Shown: positions 1-7,143 of the stretch, piece after piece
How positions within the stretch are numbered: the stretch's first letter is position 1
Layout: every line of letters begins with the position of its first letter
NCBI GenBank assembly: GCA_002366795.1
Contig: DFBX01000108.1
Coordinates: forward strand, 1-10,857
DNA from: Rhodobacteraceae bacterium UBA3069
Lineage (GTDB): Bacteria; Pseudomonadota; Alphaproteobacteria; Rhodobacterales; Rhodobacteraceae
Reading direction: 5' to 3'
Length of the DNA stretch: 10,857 nt
Notes under the pieces: model-generated
Seen by the model: only the letters and a program-made list of their open reading frames with translations
The model's database searches: none
Told to the model about the DNA's origin: nothing
Position numbers and translations under genes: made by a program

Positions 1-2
1 CC

Positions 3-491
3 CATGTCAGGCGCGGAACACTAGGTGAGGTCGTCATCGCGATCAACGGTCGAAAATACTGGCTCTGGCGAGCGATCGACGCGAAGGGCGACGTGCTTGA
101 TATCCTCGTTCAGCCACAGCGCAACGCCAAAGCGGCAAGGCGTTTCCTTGCAAGGCTGATCGACCGGTTTGGTGAACCTCGTGTCGTGGTCACCGATAAA
201 CTGCGCAGCTATTTCAAGCCAATCTGTGACCTGGCGCCGGGCGCAGATCACTGCGCGCACAAGGGCTTGAACAACCGGATCGAAGGATCGCACAGGCCAA
301 CACGAAAACGCGAGAAGTTAATGGGGCGGTTCAAATCGCCCCGGCAGGCACAGAGATTTCTGGCCGCACACGATCAGATCAACACCGTTTTTCGCCCACG
401 CCGATATCAAATCTCAGCCATCTCATACCGCCATGCCAGGGCCGATGCTTTCGACCTCTGGAGAAGCTATGCTGCTGAAATGACCGTCTGA
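3..491 (+). CDS. IS6-family transposase, C-terminal part (5' end outside window; may be inactive)
   Basis: The reading frame is open from the left edge to the TGA at 489-491, so the gene starts before the window; a start at the internal GTG near 93 is only an artefact of ORF calling. The translation fits the DDE catalytic core of IS6-family (IS26-like) transposases: a strand reading EVVIAINGRKYWLWRAID, then VVVTDKLRSY holding the second catalytic Asp, then NNRIEGSHRPTRKRE holding the catalytic Glu, and the basic RFKSPRQAQRFL segment typical of the family. Family members normally read WHLDE just before the first strand. Here the residues are GTLGE (codons at about 18-32), so the first catalytic Asp appears replaced by Gly and the preceding Trp-His is also lost. 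That suggests a decayed, inactive copy. I could not find a convincing IS6 terminal repeat in the 146 bases after the stop, so the right end of the element is undefined. Confidence 0.85.
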   Translation, partial: HVRRGTLGEVVIAINGRKYWLWRAIDAKGDVLDILVQPQRNAKAARRFLARLIDRFGEPRVVVTDKLRSYFKPICDLAPGADHCAHKGLNNRIEGSHRPTRKREKLMGRFKSPRQAQRFLAAHDQINTVFRPRRYQISAISYRHARADAFDLWRSYAAEMTV

Positions 492-585
492 CAGGCAGAG
501 GCCTCGCTCCTCTCAAGTAGTCGAAAATAAGTTGGCAATCCCGTCTGGACTTTTGTGCGCTCTGAGGATTTGTTGCCACCACCAT

Positions 586-611
586 TCCGCAAGCTGAACC
601 AAACTTGCGGA
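586..611. promoter_or_regulatory. Perfect 8-bp inverted repeat upstream of dctP (possible operator or leader hairpin)
   Basis: TCCGCAAG at 586-593 is repeated exactly inverted as CTTGCGGA at 604-611, separated by a 10-base spacer. It lies 26 bases before the dctP start codon and just before its ribosome site. An operator for the transporter's regulator or a stem-loop in the mRNA leader are both possible. No T-tract follows, so it is not an intrinsic terminator. I see no convincing -35/-10 pair in 492-637. The regulatory role is inferred from position only. Confidence 0.4.
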
Positions 612-637
612 CAAATTGAATCACGAGGAGGCGACAC

Positions 638-1726
638 ATGGACAGACGTAAATTTTTGACCCGATCAGCAATGGCAGGCACGGGAGTCGCGGCACTTGCA
701 TCACCGGCCGTGGCACAGGGCAACATCACATGGCGGATGGTTACGACCTGGCCCAAGAATTTCCCCGGACTTGGCGTCGGCGCGCAACGTCTGGCGGACC
801 GGATTACTGCCGCGTCAGGTGGACGTCTGACCGTGCAGGTCTATTCGGCTGGCGAACTCGTGCCTCCGCTTCAATCTCTTGACGCCGTCATCGACGGTTC
901 CGCCGAGATGAGCCATGGCGCGGCCTATTATTGGCAAAACAAATCCACTGCGTTGTCATTCTTTACCGGCGTGCCATTTGGTATGACGTCGCGCGAACTG
1001 ACAGGCTGGGTTCGCCACATGGGCGGCCAGGAGCTTTGGGACGAAATCTATGACCAGTTCGGCGTGCAGGGCTTCCTTTCGGGTGATACCGGAACGCAAG
1101 CTGGCGGCTGGTTCCGCAATGAACTGACCGGCGTTGCCGATTTGCAGGGCCTGCGGTTCCGCACACCCGGCCTTGGTGGACAGGTTTGGGAAAAGCTGGG
1201 CGCAAGTGTCACGAACATGGCGGCTGGCGAAATCTTTCAGGCACTGCAATCGGGCACACTCGATGCGGCAGAATTTGTCGGACCGTATAACGACCTCGCG
1301 CTTGGGTTCTATCAGGTCGCGAAGAACTACTACTTCCCGTCATTCGTGGAACCGGGTCTGGCGACAGAACTTGTGGTGGACAAGGCCAAGTATCAGGCCC
1401 TGCCAGAGGATCTGCAGGCACTGGTCCGCCACATCTGTCAGGCTGAATACGATCAGGTTGCGTCCGATTTTGCAGCCAACGATCCGCGCGCGTTGCAGAC
1501 GCTGGTCAACGATCACGGCGTCAATGTATTGCAGTTCCCTGACGAGATCATTCAGGCAGGTGCAGAAGCCGCCAAAGAAGTGCTGACAGGCCTGCGGGAG
1601 TCGAGCGACGATTTGACCAAGCGCACCGCCGAGAGCTTTATCGAGGCGCTCAATATCATGCGCGTCCGTACCGAAGACACTGACGGTGCCTTTGTCGAAG
1701 CACGGCGGAAATACTTCACCATCTGA
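638..1726 (+). CDS. dctP: TRAP transporter substrate-binding protein, TakP-like (DctP family), Tat-exported
   Basis: This is a 362-residue periplasmic solute-binding protein that captures an organic acid and delivers it to the DctQM membrane subunits for sodium-driven uptake. The start at 638 has a good ribosome site (GAGGAG at 625-630). Residues 2-7 (DRRKFL) form a twin-arginine motif, followed by a hydrophobic segment and a likely cleavage site after AVA at residues 24-26, so it is probably exported folded. GGWFR at 156-160 carries the conserved Arg that pairs with the substrate carboxylate in this family. EFVGPYND at 212-219 and the following LGFY...NYYFPSF stretch match the subgroup of the 2-oxoacid binder TakP of Rhodobacter sphaeroides. 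The ligand is probably a 2-oxo or hydroxy monocarboxylate, but this is inference. The gene is transcribed alone and faces its presumed partners dctM and dctQ, which is not the usual P-Q-M operon order. Confidence 0.93.
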   Translation: MDRRKFLTRSAMAGTGVAALASPAVAQGNITWRMVTTWPKNFPGLGVGAQRLADRITAASGGRLTVQVYSAGELVPPLQSLDAVIDGSAEMSHGAAYYWQNKSTALSFFTGVPFGMTSRELTGWVRHMGGQELWDEIYDQFGVQGFLSGDTGTQAGGWFRNELTGVADLQGLRFRTPGLGGQVWEKLGASVTNMAAGEIFQALQSGTLDAAEFVGPYNDLALGFYQVAKNYYFPSFVEPGLATELVVDKAKYQALPEDLQALVRHICQAEYDQVASDFAANDPRALQTLVNDHGVNVLQFPDEIIQAGAEAAKEVLTGLRESSDDLTKRTAESFIEALNIMRVRTEDTDGAFVEARRKYFTI

Positions 1727-1747
1727 TCCGAAAGTGGATCTGTTTCA

Positions 1748-1773
1748 GGGGCGGCCTTCGGGTCGCCCCTTTT
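1748..1773 (+). terminator. Intrinsic terminator of dctP
   Basis: A 9-bp stem (GGGGCGGCC with GGTCGCCCC, one G-U pair) closes a TTCG tetraloop and is followed by TTTT at 1770-1773 and another TTT after CG. It begins 21 bases after the dctP stop codon. Read on the other strand, the hairpin lies about 40 bases beyond dctM but has no T-tract, so it should act mainly for dctP. Confidence 0.9.
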
Positions 1774-1811
1774 CGTTTGCGGCTAAAGGTGCAAATAGCC
1801 GCCGCTCAGAT

Positions 1812-3194
1812 CTATCCGCGCGGTAGCCACAGGACGATCTGCGGGAAGACGAACAGCAGAATGATCGCGATGAACTGCAATATCACGAACGGAATAATGC
1901 CACGATAAATGGCGCTGGTCGGCAGACTGTCCGGGGCAACGCCACGCAGATAGAACAGCGCGAACCCGAAAGGGGGCGTCAGGAACGAGGTTTGCAGGTT
2001 CACCCCGACCATCACCCCAAGCCAAATAGGGTCGATATCCAACGCGAGCAGGACCGGTGCCGTGATCGGGATTACGATGAAAATGATTTCAAACGAGTCG
2101 AGAATGAACCCCAGCACGAACATCATTAGCATGACGACGACCATTGCCGTCATTGCGCCGCCGGGCAGGCTCGTCAGCACGGCATGCACCAGGTTGTCGC
2201 CCCCCATCAGTCGGAACACGATCGAAAAAACGCTTGCGCCGAACAGGATGATGAACACCATTGAAGTGATCGTCGCGGTGGCAACGACGGTCTGAGTGAG
2301 AATGCTAAAAGACATTCGCCAGCGCAGGGCCGCGAGCACCATCGCGCCGACAGCACCTACCGAAGCAGCCTCTGTCGGGGTGGCGATGCCGCCCAGGATC
2401 GAGCCAAGCACCGCCAGGATCAGCAGTAAAGGCGGAATAAGGGCCACGGCTACCTCGCGCAGCAACCCACTGCGTTCTTCAGGCGGGACAGGCGTGGCCG
2501 GACAGCTTGCCGGATCGGTGATCGCCTTGAAGATAACATAACTGGCATAAAGGCCGACAAGCAAAAGCCCGGGCAACAATGCCCCGGTAAAAAGATCGCC
2601 GACCGAAACCGGGACGGGAGCGAAATTGCCCTTTTCCATCTGCACCTGCGCGTTGATGCCCGACAGCATGTCCCCCATGAAGATCAGCACCGTCGAGGGC
2701 GGAATGATTTGTCCCAACGTTCCCGACGCCGAGATTACACCTGTGGCGAGTTTCGGATCATACCCGGCCCGCAGCATCGCAGGCAGCGATATCAGGCCCA
2801 TCGTCACGACTGTGGCACCGACCACGCCCGTCGACGCGGCGAGCATCGCACCCACCAGAACAACCGAAAGCCCCAGTCCGCCACGCAAATTGCCAAACAA
2901 CTTCGACATCGTCAGCAGCAGTTGTTCGGCAATGCCGGATTTCTCCAGCATTACACCCATGAAAATGAACAACGGTACGGCGACCAACACCTCGTTGGAC
3001 ATAAATCCGATATAGCGGTTGGGTAAACTGCCAAAGTTCGATGGATCAAAAACTCCGAGCCCCCACCCCAACAGCCCAAACAGCAACGACACGCCGGCCA
3101 ACGTGAAGGCAACAGGAAAGCCCAACATCAAAAAGCCGATGATACCAAAGAACATGAGACTGGAGAGCAGTTCTCCAAGCAGAACCAGATCCAT
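1812..3194 (-). CDS. dctM: TRAP transporter large permease (DctM/TakM type)
   Basis: This 460-residue, very hydrophobic protein is the ion-coupled transport subunit of the TRAP system, in the inner membrane. Family signatures appear in order: VPLFIFMGVML at 73-83, GATVVTMGLISLPAM at 126-140, LGQIIPPS at 160-167, ATPTEAASVGA at 271-281 and QTSFLTPPFGFAL at 401-413. The LGQIIPPS and TSFLTPP segments correspond to the re-entrant hairpins that form the substrate and sodium sites in this family. A charged loop lies at about 225-246. The length is slightly above the usual 425-445. Its ATG overlaps the dctQ stop as TGATG, so translation is coupled to dctQ. No frameshift or premature stop is seen, so it is judged functional. 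Confidence 0.95.
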   Translation of the reverse strand: MDLVLLGELLSSLMFFGIIGFLMLGFPVAFTLAGVSLLFGLLGWGLGVFDPSNFGSLPNRYIGFMSNEVLVAVPLFIFMGVMLEKSGIAEQLLLTMSKLFGNLRGGLGLSVVLVGAMLAASTGVVGATVVTMGLISLPAMLRAGYDPKLATGVISASGTLGQIIPPSTVLIFMGDMLSGINAQVQMEKGNFAPVPVSVGDLFTGALLPGLLLVGLYASYVIFKAITDPASCPATPVPPEERSGLLREVAVALIPPLLLILAVLGSILGGIATPTEAASVGAVGAMVLAALRWRMSFSILTQTVVATATITSMVFIILFGASVFSIVFRLMGGDNLVHAVLTSLPGGAMTAMVVVMLMMFVLGFILDSFEIIFIVIPITAPVLLALDIDPIWLGVMVGVNLQTSFLTPPFGFALFYLRGVAPDSLPTSAIYRGIIPFVILQFIAIILLFVFPQIVLWLPRG

Positions 3195-3790
3195 CAGAGA
3201 GTTCCTTCTTGGCCGGTCTCACCGGGTGTGTGCACCGCTGCGGCGACGTTTGGCGGATAGCGCAGGTGTTCGGGCAGCAAATGTTCACGATCGGCCAAAA
3301 CCAGAACCGCGCGCAAAGCCATTGCGATCCCCTGCAAAGCGACCAGCACGGAGAATACGATGATAAACGATTTCAGGACAAACAGGCCCGGCATTCCGCC
3401 AACGTTCGAAGACCCCTCCCAGTAGGACCAGGATCGCGTGACGAAAGGCCATGAATAAACCACGACAACGACCATGAACGGCAAAAGGAAAACCAGCACA
3501 CCGAACAGGTCGATCACAGCTTTTCGGCGCACGCTTGCAGGGCGGTAAAAGATATCTACACGGACATGATCGCCGCGCGCCAGCGCAAAGCCTGCAACCC
3601 CAGTGAACATCGCACCATTCAGCCAGATATAGAGATCACGCAGCCACAGATAGCTGACCCCAAACAGATAGCGCTGCACGACCACGGTAAAGCAGGCAAT
3701 CACGATGCCGAGGGCAAGCCAGGACATCACGCGACCGATCACCGCATTCAACGCGCCGATAACGCGTACAATAGCCGCCATAGCGTGCAT
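3194..3790 (-). CDS. dctQ: TRAP transporter small permease (DctQ type)
   Basis: This 198-residue inner-membrane protein has four predicted transmembrane segments (about 20-40, 49-71, 92-113 and 136-160). It supports the large permease and helps dock the binding protein. The motif RGDHVRVDIFY at 72-82, between the second and third helices, and SSNVGGMP at 127-134 are typical of the DctQ family. The chosen ATG at 3788-3790 is preceded on its strand by a strong purine-rich site (AGGAGAGG, about 7 bases away). A second in-frame ATG follows at codon 4 but is less well spaced. The gene is first in a two-gene operon with dctM and overlaps it by one base. The C-terminal tail after residue 165 is hydrophilic and probably cytoplasmic. 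Confidence 0.93.
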   Translation of the reverse strand: MHAMAAIVRVIGALNAVIGRVMSWLALGIVIACFTVVVQRYLFGVSYLWLRDLYIWLNGAMFTGVAGFALARGDHVRVDIFYRPASVRRKAVIDLFGVLVFLLPFMVVVVVYSWPFVTRSWSYWEGSSNVGGMPGLFVLKSFIIVFSVLVALQGIAMALRAVLVLADREHLLPEHLRYPPNVAAAVHTPGETGQEGTL

Positions 3791-4097
3791 GGACCTCTCC
3801 TCCTGTCGCCACCGAATAATCGTTTTTCACATATTTCGGTGTTTAACAACTTAGCTTATTGTAAATAACGTCAGATCACGCGTCTGAATGTCGCTCTATT
3901 GGAACGCAACAAGACGAGAACGCGGTTAAGCTCTCCCCGAAAATCGGATGCTGACACAAGCTGCGAATCGTCATCTTTTGATGTTCAAACCGAAAGAGGT
4001 AGGACGGCCATCGCCAGTATCAGAAAATAAGGACTGTTGAATTTGCCGTTTTCTGTTTGGGACTGAGGCTGTGAGAAAAGCCCCGTCATGCCAGTCG
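3791..4097. other. Non-coding region: dctQM upstream region plus unassigned DNA
   Basis: No supported gene lies here. The part next to dctQ, about 3820-3870, is A+T-rich compared with its surroundings and is where a dctQM promoter (- strand) would be expected. I cannot point to an unambiguous -35/-10 pair. A short inverted repeat (TCAGA at 3871-3875 and TCTGA at 3883-3887, 7-base spacer) lies just upstream and could be a regulator site, but is weak. From about 3890 to 4097 there is no coding signal or repeat I recognise. An open - strand frame that starts inside the IS256 end runs through it but resembles nothing known. Confidence 0.5.
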
Positions 4098-4519
4098 GTT
4101 GTGTCTCGAAAGTGGTGGAAATTTTCCGACGGCGTCCTCCGAGTGGTTTGATTTGCGCCTGATCAGGCGGCGAGGTCAAGGGTCATGGACTCGATCGGCT
4201 GTGCGAGGGTCTGCCATCCATCGACTTTACGCATCTGGATCTGGCCGGATGCCAGAAGCGCCCAGAGTAACATCGGCACGGTCTCTGGGCAGGGCATCAC
4301 GGTTTGCGTCTGATCCGGCGACGGAACTTCTCGTTCAGGCGCTCTATGGCGTTGGTCGTCCGGGCAGACTTCCATTGGGCTGGGTGAAGGCGAACAGGCG
4401 GTCCCCAGCTTCCTCTAGGCTGTCGGCGACGGCGCGGCACTTCAGCTGCCATTTCCGCAGGAAAGCTTTGCGTTTCATCTCCACCTCTGCGGCCGTCTTG
4501 GCATAGACCATGTCTCGAT
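4098..4519 (-). mobile_element. IS256-family element, 3' remnant (right end)
   Basis: This is the last part of an IS256 (mutator-type) insertion sequence in - orientation: the end of its transposase gene (4163-4519) plus its non-coding tail. The tail end is placed near 4098 because the sequence GGTTGTGTCTCGAAAG starting there looks like an IS256-type terminal repeat; this boundary is inferred and could be off by tens of bases. At the other side the element stops abruptly at about 4517-4521, where sequence coding for FdsA begins. About two thirds of the transposase gene and the whole left end are missing. No target-site duplication can be defined, as expected if a deletion removed one end. Confidence 0.75.
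4163..4519 (-). pseudogene. IS256-family transposase, 3' fragment with two frameshifts
   Basis: Read on the - strand in three successive frames, the segment gives the C-terminus of an IS256-family transposase. The first part is GYRDMVYAKTAAEVEMKRKA with FLRKWQLKCRAVADSLEEAG after it. The second is WKSARTTNAIERLNEKFRRR, whose Glu in NAIER is the last catalytic residue of the DDE triad. The third is QTVMPCPETVPMLLWALLAS followed by GQIQMRKVDGWQTL and the ending DLAA. The first frame change is near 4376-4386, where a few codons between FAFT and QWKS are also missing. The second is near 4308-4316, best explained by loss of one A in the codons for IKTQT. The stop is at 4163-4165. With no N-terminus, no first two catalytic Asp residues and two frameshifts, it cannot make an active enzyme. 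Confidence 0.9.
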
Positions 4520-6148
4520 AACCCGACAGACGGGCATCCGGTGTTCGCGTCGCGGCTGCGCAAACCGTTGCGGCAGGGCGCGAAGCTGATTGTGGTGGAC
4601 CCGCGTCGCATCGACCTCTTGGAAACGCCGCATATGGGCGAGGCGCATCACCTCGCTCTGCGCCCCGGCACCAATGTGGCCGTGGTGTCGGCCATTGCGC
4701 ATGTGATCGTAACCGAGGGGCTCTATGACCAGTCGTTTATTGCGGAGCGCTGCGATCTGGACGCCTGGGAAGATTATAAAGCCTTCATCTCGGATGAGCG
4801 CCATGCGCCCGAAGCGACCGAAGCGCTCACCGGCGTGCCCGCCGCAACCCTGCGCGAGGCGGCGCGGGTCTTTGCGGCAGGAGGCAATGGCGCGATCTAC
4901 TACGGCCTCGGCGTCACGGAACATTCGCAAGGCTCCACCACTGTGATGGCCATCGCCAACCTCGCGATGATGACCGGCAATATCGGGCGCGCGGGCGTGG
5001 GGGTGAACCCGCTCAGAGGTCAGAACAATGTGCAGGGGTCCTGTGATATGGGGTCTTTCCCGCATGAGCTGCCGGGGTATCGCCATGTCAAACTGCCCGA
5101 CGTGCGCAAAATCTTTGAGGACACATGGGGCGTGGCGATCGATCCGGAACCCGGTCTGCGTATCCCCAATATGCTGGACGCGGCGGTCGACGGGACGTTC
5201 AAGGGGCTCTATTGTCAGGGCGAAGACATCCTGCAATCCGACCCGGACACCAAACATGTGGCGGCGGGCTTGGCGGCGATGGAATGTGTCATCGTGCACG
5301 ATCTGTTTCTCAATGAGACCGCAAATTACGCACATGTTTTCCTACCTGGATCGAGCTTTTTGGAAAAAGAAGGCACATTTACCAATGCGGAACGCCGGAT
5401 CAACCGGGTGCGCAAAGTGATGGCACCGAAGAATGGTTATGCCGATTGGGAGGTGACACAGAGGCTTGCCAATGCCGTGTTGAAAGAGACCGGTGGCAAG
5501 CCCTGGACCTACACCCATCCGGCGGAGATCATGGCGGAGATTGCCGCGACCACCCCGTCTTTCGCGGGGGTGGATTATGCGCTTCTCGAAGAGAAAGGTT
5601 CGGTGCAATGGCCCTGCAATGAGGACCACCCCGAGGGCACGCCGCTCATGCATGTGGACGGCTTCGTGCGGGGCAAGGGGCGGTTTATCGTCACGGAATA
5701 TATCGCCACGGGCGAAAAGTCCGGGCCGCGTTTTCCGCTTTTGCTGACCACGGGGCGGATTCTGAGCCAATACAATGTGGGGGCGCAAACCCGGCGGACG
5801 CTGAACTCCGTCTGGCACGATCAGGATGTGTTGGAAATCCACCCGCATGATGCCGAAAATCGGGGGCTCAGGGACGGCGACTGGGTGCGGCTGGCGTCGC
5901 GCTCGGGCGAGACGTCGCTGCGCGCGAAGATCACCGATCGGGTCAGCCCGGGTGTGGTTTACACGACCTTCCACCACCCGAACACACAGGCCAATGTCAT
6001 CACCACGGATTACTCCGACTGGGCGACCAATTGCCCGGAATACAAGGTGACGGCGGTGCAGGTCAGCCCGTCGAATGGCCCGTCCGAGTGGCAGGAGAAT
6101 TACAACGCGCAGGCGTCGAGGTCGCGGCGGATCGAGGCTGCCGAATGA
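4520..6148 (+). pseudogene. fdsA: NAD-dependent formate dehydrogenase alpha subunit FdsA, 5'-truncated
   Basis: This is the C-terminal 57% or so of the molybdenum subunit that oxidises formate to CO2 in the FdsGBAD complex. FdsA homology starts abruptly at NPTDGHPVFASRLRK (4520) and then runs in one frame to the TGA at 6146-6148. Numbered from the GTG at 4541, it includes GAKLIVVDPRR (13-23), NPLRGQNNVQG (156-166), whose Arg159 corresponds to the active-site Arg near 587 of Rhodobacter capsulatus FdsA, and a molybdopterin-dinucleotide-binding domain from about 398 to 525. By that alignment about 420 N-terminal residues are missing: all iron-sulfur cluster domains and the molybdenum-ligand Cys (about 386), which would lie some 40 residues upstream. 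An IS256 remnant takes their place. The GTG start has no ribosome site. Any product would be inactive. Its stop overlaps fdhD by ATGA, as in intact operons. Confidence 0.93.
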
Positions 6149-6891
6149 GTGATCCCGCACCAATTTCTTTGGGTGTCTTGCCGGAGGAAGCCCCCGTCGC
6201 GCTGGTGTATAATGGCTCGACGGCGGCGGTGATGATGGCGTCGCCCTTTGATTTGCCTGAGTTTCTGACCGGCTTCGCGGTTTCCGAAGGACTCGTCGAG
6301 GACCCGTCCGACGTGACGGAGGTCACCGCGATCAAACACGCCCATGGGTATGAGGTGCGCGGGCGCATTCCCGAAGACCGCTCCAGTGCGATGGATGCTC
6401 GTCGGCGGGCCTCTGTCGGGCCGATGGGATGTGGGTTGTGCGGGATTGAAAGCCTTGAGGAGGCCACAGCTTTTCCGGGTATGGTTGCGCCGATGATCGG
6501 CGGGTTGGAGCGCTATGCCCGTGCGGCACAGGAGGCTTTGAACGCCGGGCAGAAACGTCGCGATCAGGTGGGCGCGATGCATGCCGCAGGGTTCTTTGAT
6601 GGCTCTGGTTTGATCGCGTTGCGCGAAGATGTCGGACGACACAATGCGTTGGATAAATTGATCGGGGCGCTCGCCGGACAAGACCTGAGCCAAGGCGCGG
6701 CACTGATCACGTCGCGTCTGTCCGTCGATCTGGTGCAGAAATGCGCGCGGGCGGGGATTTCGGGGCTGTTCGCCTTGTCCTCGCCGACACGGGCGGCGGT
6801 GGAACTGGCGCGCGCAACCGGGATGACCGTGATGGTGCTGCGCCGGGAGGCGGTGGTGGCCTACACAGATAAGAAGGAGGCCTGCGCATGA
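6145..6891 (+). CDS. fdhD: Formate dehydrogenase accessory sulfurtransferase FdhD (FdsC)
   Basis: This 248-residue cytoplasmic protein matures formate dehydrogenase: FdhD/FdsC binds the bis-MGD molybdenum cofactor and passes sulfur from a cysteine desulfurase to it before insertion into FdsA. The family's catalytic CxxC is seen as CGLC at residues 96-99 (GPMGCGLCGIESLEEA), and the conserved EDVGRHNALDKLIGA stretch starts at 161. The ATG at 6145 is chosen because it overlaps the fdsA stop (ATGA) and matches family length. An upstream start at 6031 would lie inside fdsA and add residues unlike the family. The reading frame is intact although its client upstream is broken. It could still serve another formate dehydrogenase encoded elsewhere. 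Its original promoter, ahead of fdsG, is no longer adjacent. Confidence 0.95.
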   Translation: MSDPAPISLGVLPEEAPVALVYNGSTAAVMMASPFDLPEFLTGFAVSEGLVEDPSDVTEVTAIKHAHGYEVRGRIPEDRSSAMDARRRASVGPMGCGLCGIESLEEATAFPGMVAPMIGGLERYARAAQEALNAGQKRRDQVGAMHAAGFFDGSGLIALREDVGRHNALDKLIGALAGQDLSQGAALITSRLSVDLVQKCARAGISGLFALSSPTRAAVELARATGMTVMVLRREAVVAYTDKKEACA

Positions 6892-7091
6892 CCGATGCGA
6901 AAATGGTGCTGATGGCCAATCAGATCGCGAGCTTTTTCGAAACCCAGCCCGGGGGAGATCAGGCGGCGGGTGTGGCGGCGCATCTCAAGGATTTCTGGGA
7001 GCCGCGGATGATTTCCCAGCTTAAGGCCTATTTGGGTGAGGGCGGCGAGGGGCTGCATGCTTTGGTGGTCGAAGCCGGCAAGGCGCTTTGA
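6888..7091 (+). CDS. fdsD: Formate dehydrogenase delta subunit FdsD
   Basis: This 67-residue protein is the small delta subunit found last in fds operons; in Rhodobacter capsulatus FdsD is part of the mature complex and supports its assembly. The family pattern is clear: MVLMANQIASFFETQPGG near the N-terminus and VAAHLKDFWEPRMISQLKAY in the middle. The ATG overlaps the fdhD stop (ATGA at 6888-6891) and a GGAGG lies about 6 bases before it. The gene is intact. The order truncated fdsA, fdhD, fdsD is the standard 3' half of an fdsGBACD operon, which confirms the identity of the broken gene upstream. A bidirectional terminator follows. Confidence 0.93.
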   Translation: MTDAKMVLMANQIASFFETQPGGDQAAGVAAHLKDFWEPRMISQLKAYLGEGGEGLHALVVEAGKAL

Positions 7092-7110
7092 GAAGATCAA
7101 ACAGGCATTT

Positions 7111-7141
7111 AAAAACCCCGACATTTGGCGCGGTTTTGTTG
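7111..7141. terminator. Bidirectional intrinsic terminator between fdsD and tdm
   Basis: AAAACCCCG at 7112-7120 pairs with CGCGGTTTT at 7129-7137, with one C-C mismatch and an 8-base loop. On the + strand the stem leads into TTTTGTTGTTTT; on the - strand it leads into TTTTT. It lies about 20 bases past the fdsD stop and just past the tdm stop at 7144, so it can end both convergent transcripts. Confidence 0.8.
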
Positions 7142-7143
7142 TT

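Noticed and set aside
638..1726. Several 70-150 codon frames overlapping dctP on both strands.
   Set aside because: They are shadows of dctP; the Tat signal, GGWFR motif and ribosome site fix the real frame.
2062..3363. Chains of + strand frames opposite dctM and dctQ, rich in Pro, Thr, Ser and Ile.
   Set aside because: Composition is the reverse complement of hydrophobic membrane-protein codons; no ribosome sites or motifs.
3871..3887. Short dyad TCAGA-N7-TCTGA upstream of dctQ considered as an operator.
   Set aside because: Five base pairs is too little to separate from chance; kept only as a remark in the non-coding region entry.
3985..4179. A 64-codon - strand frame running out of the IS256 tail.
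   Set aside because: It begins inside the IS256 transposase end in a different frame, crosses the presumed terminal repeat and resembles no protein I know.
6031..6144. Earlier start for fdhD inside fdsA.
   Set aside because: It would add 38 residues unlike FdhD and overlap fdsA by more than 100 bases; the ATG at 6145 gives the usual ATGA coupling and family length.
4475..6163. Two long - strand open frames (286 and 273 codons) opposite fdsA.
   Set aside because: They mirror the fdsA reading frame and carry no recognisable motifs; the + strand is clearly homologous to FdsA.
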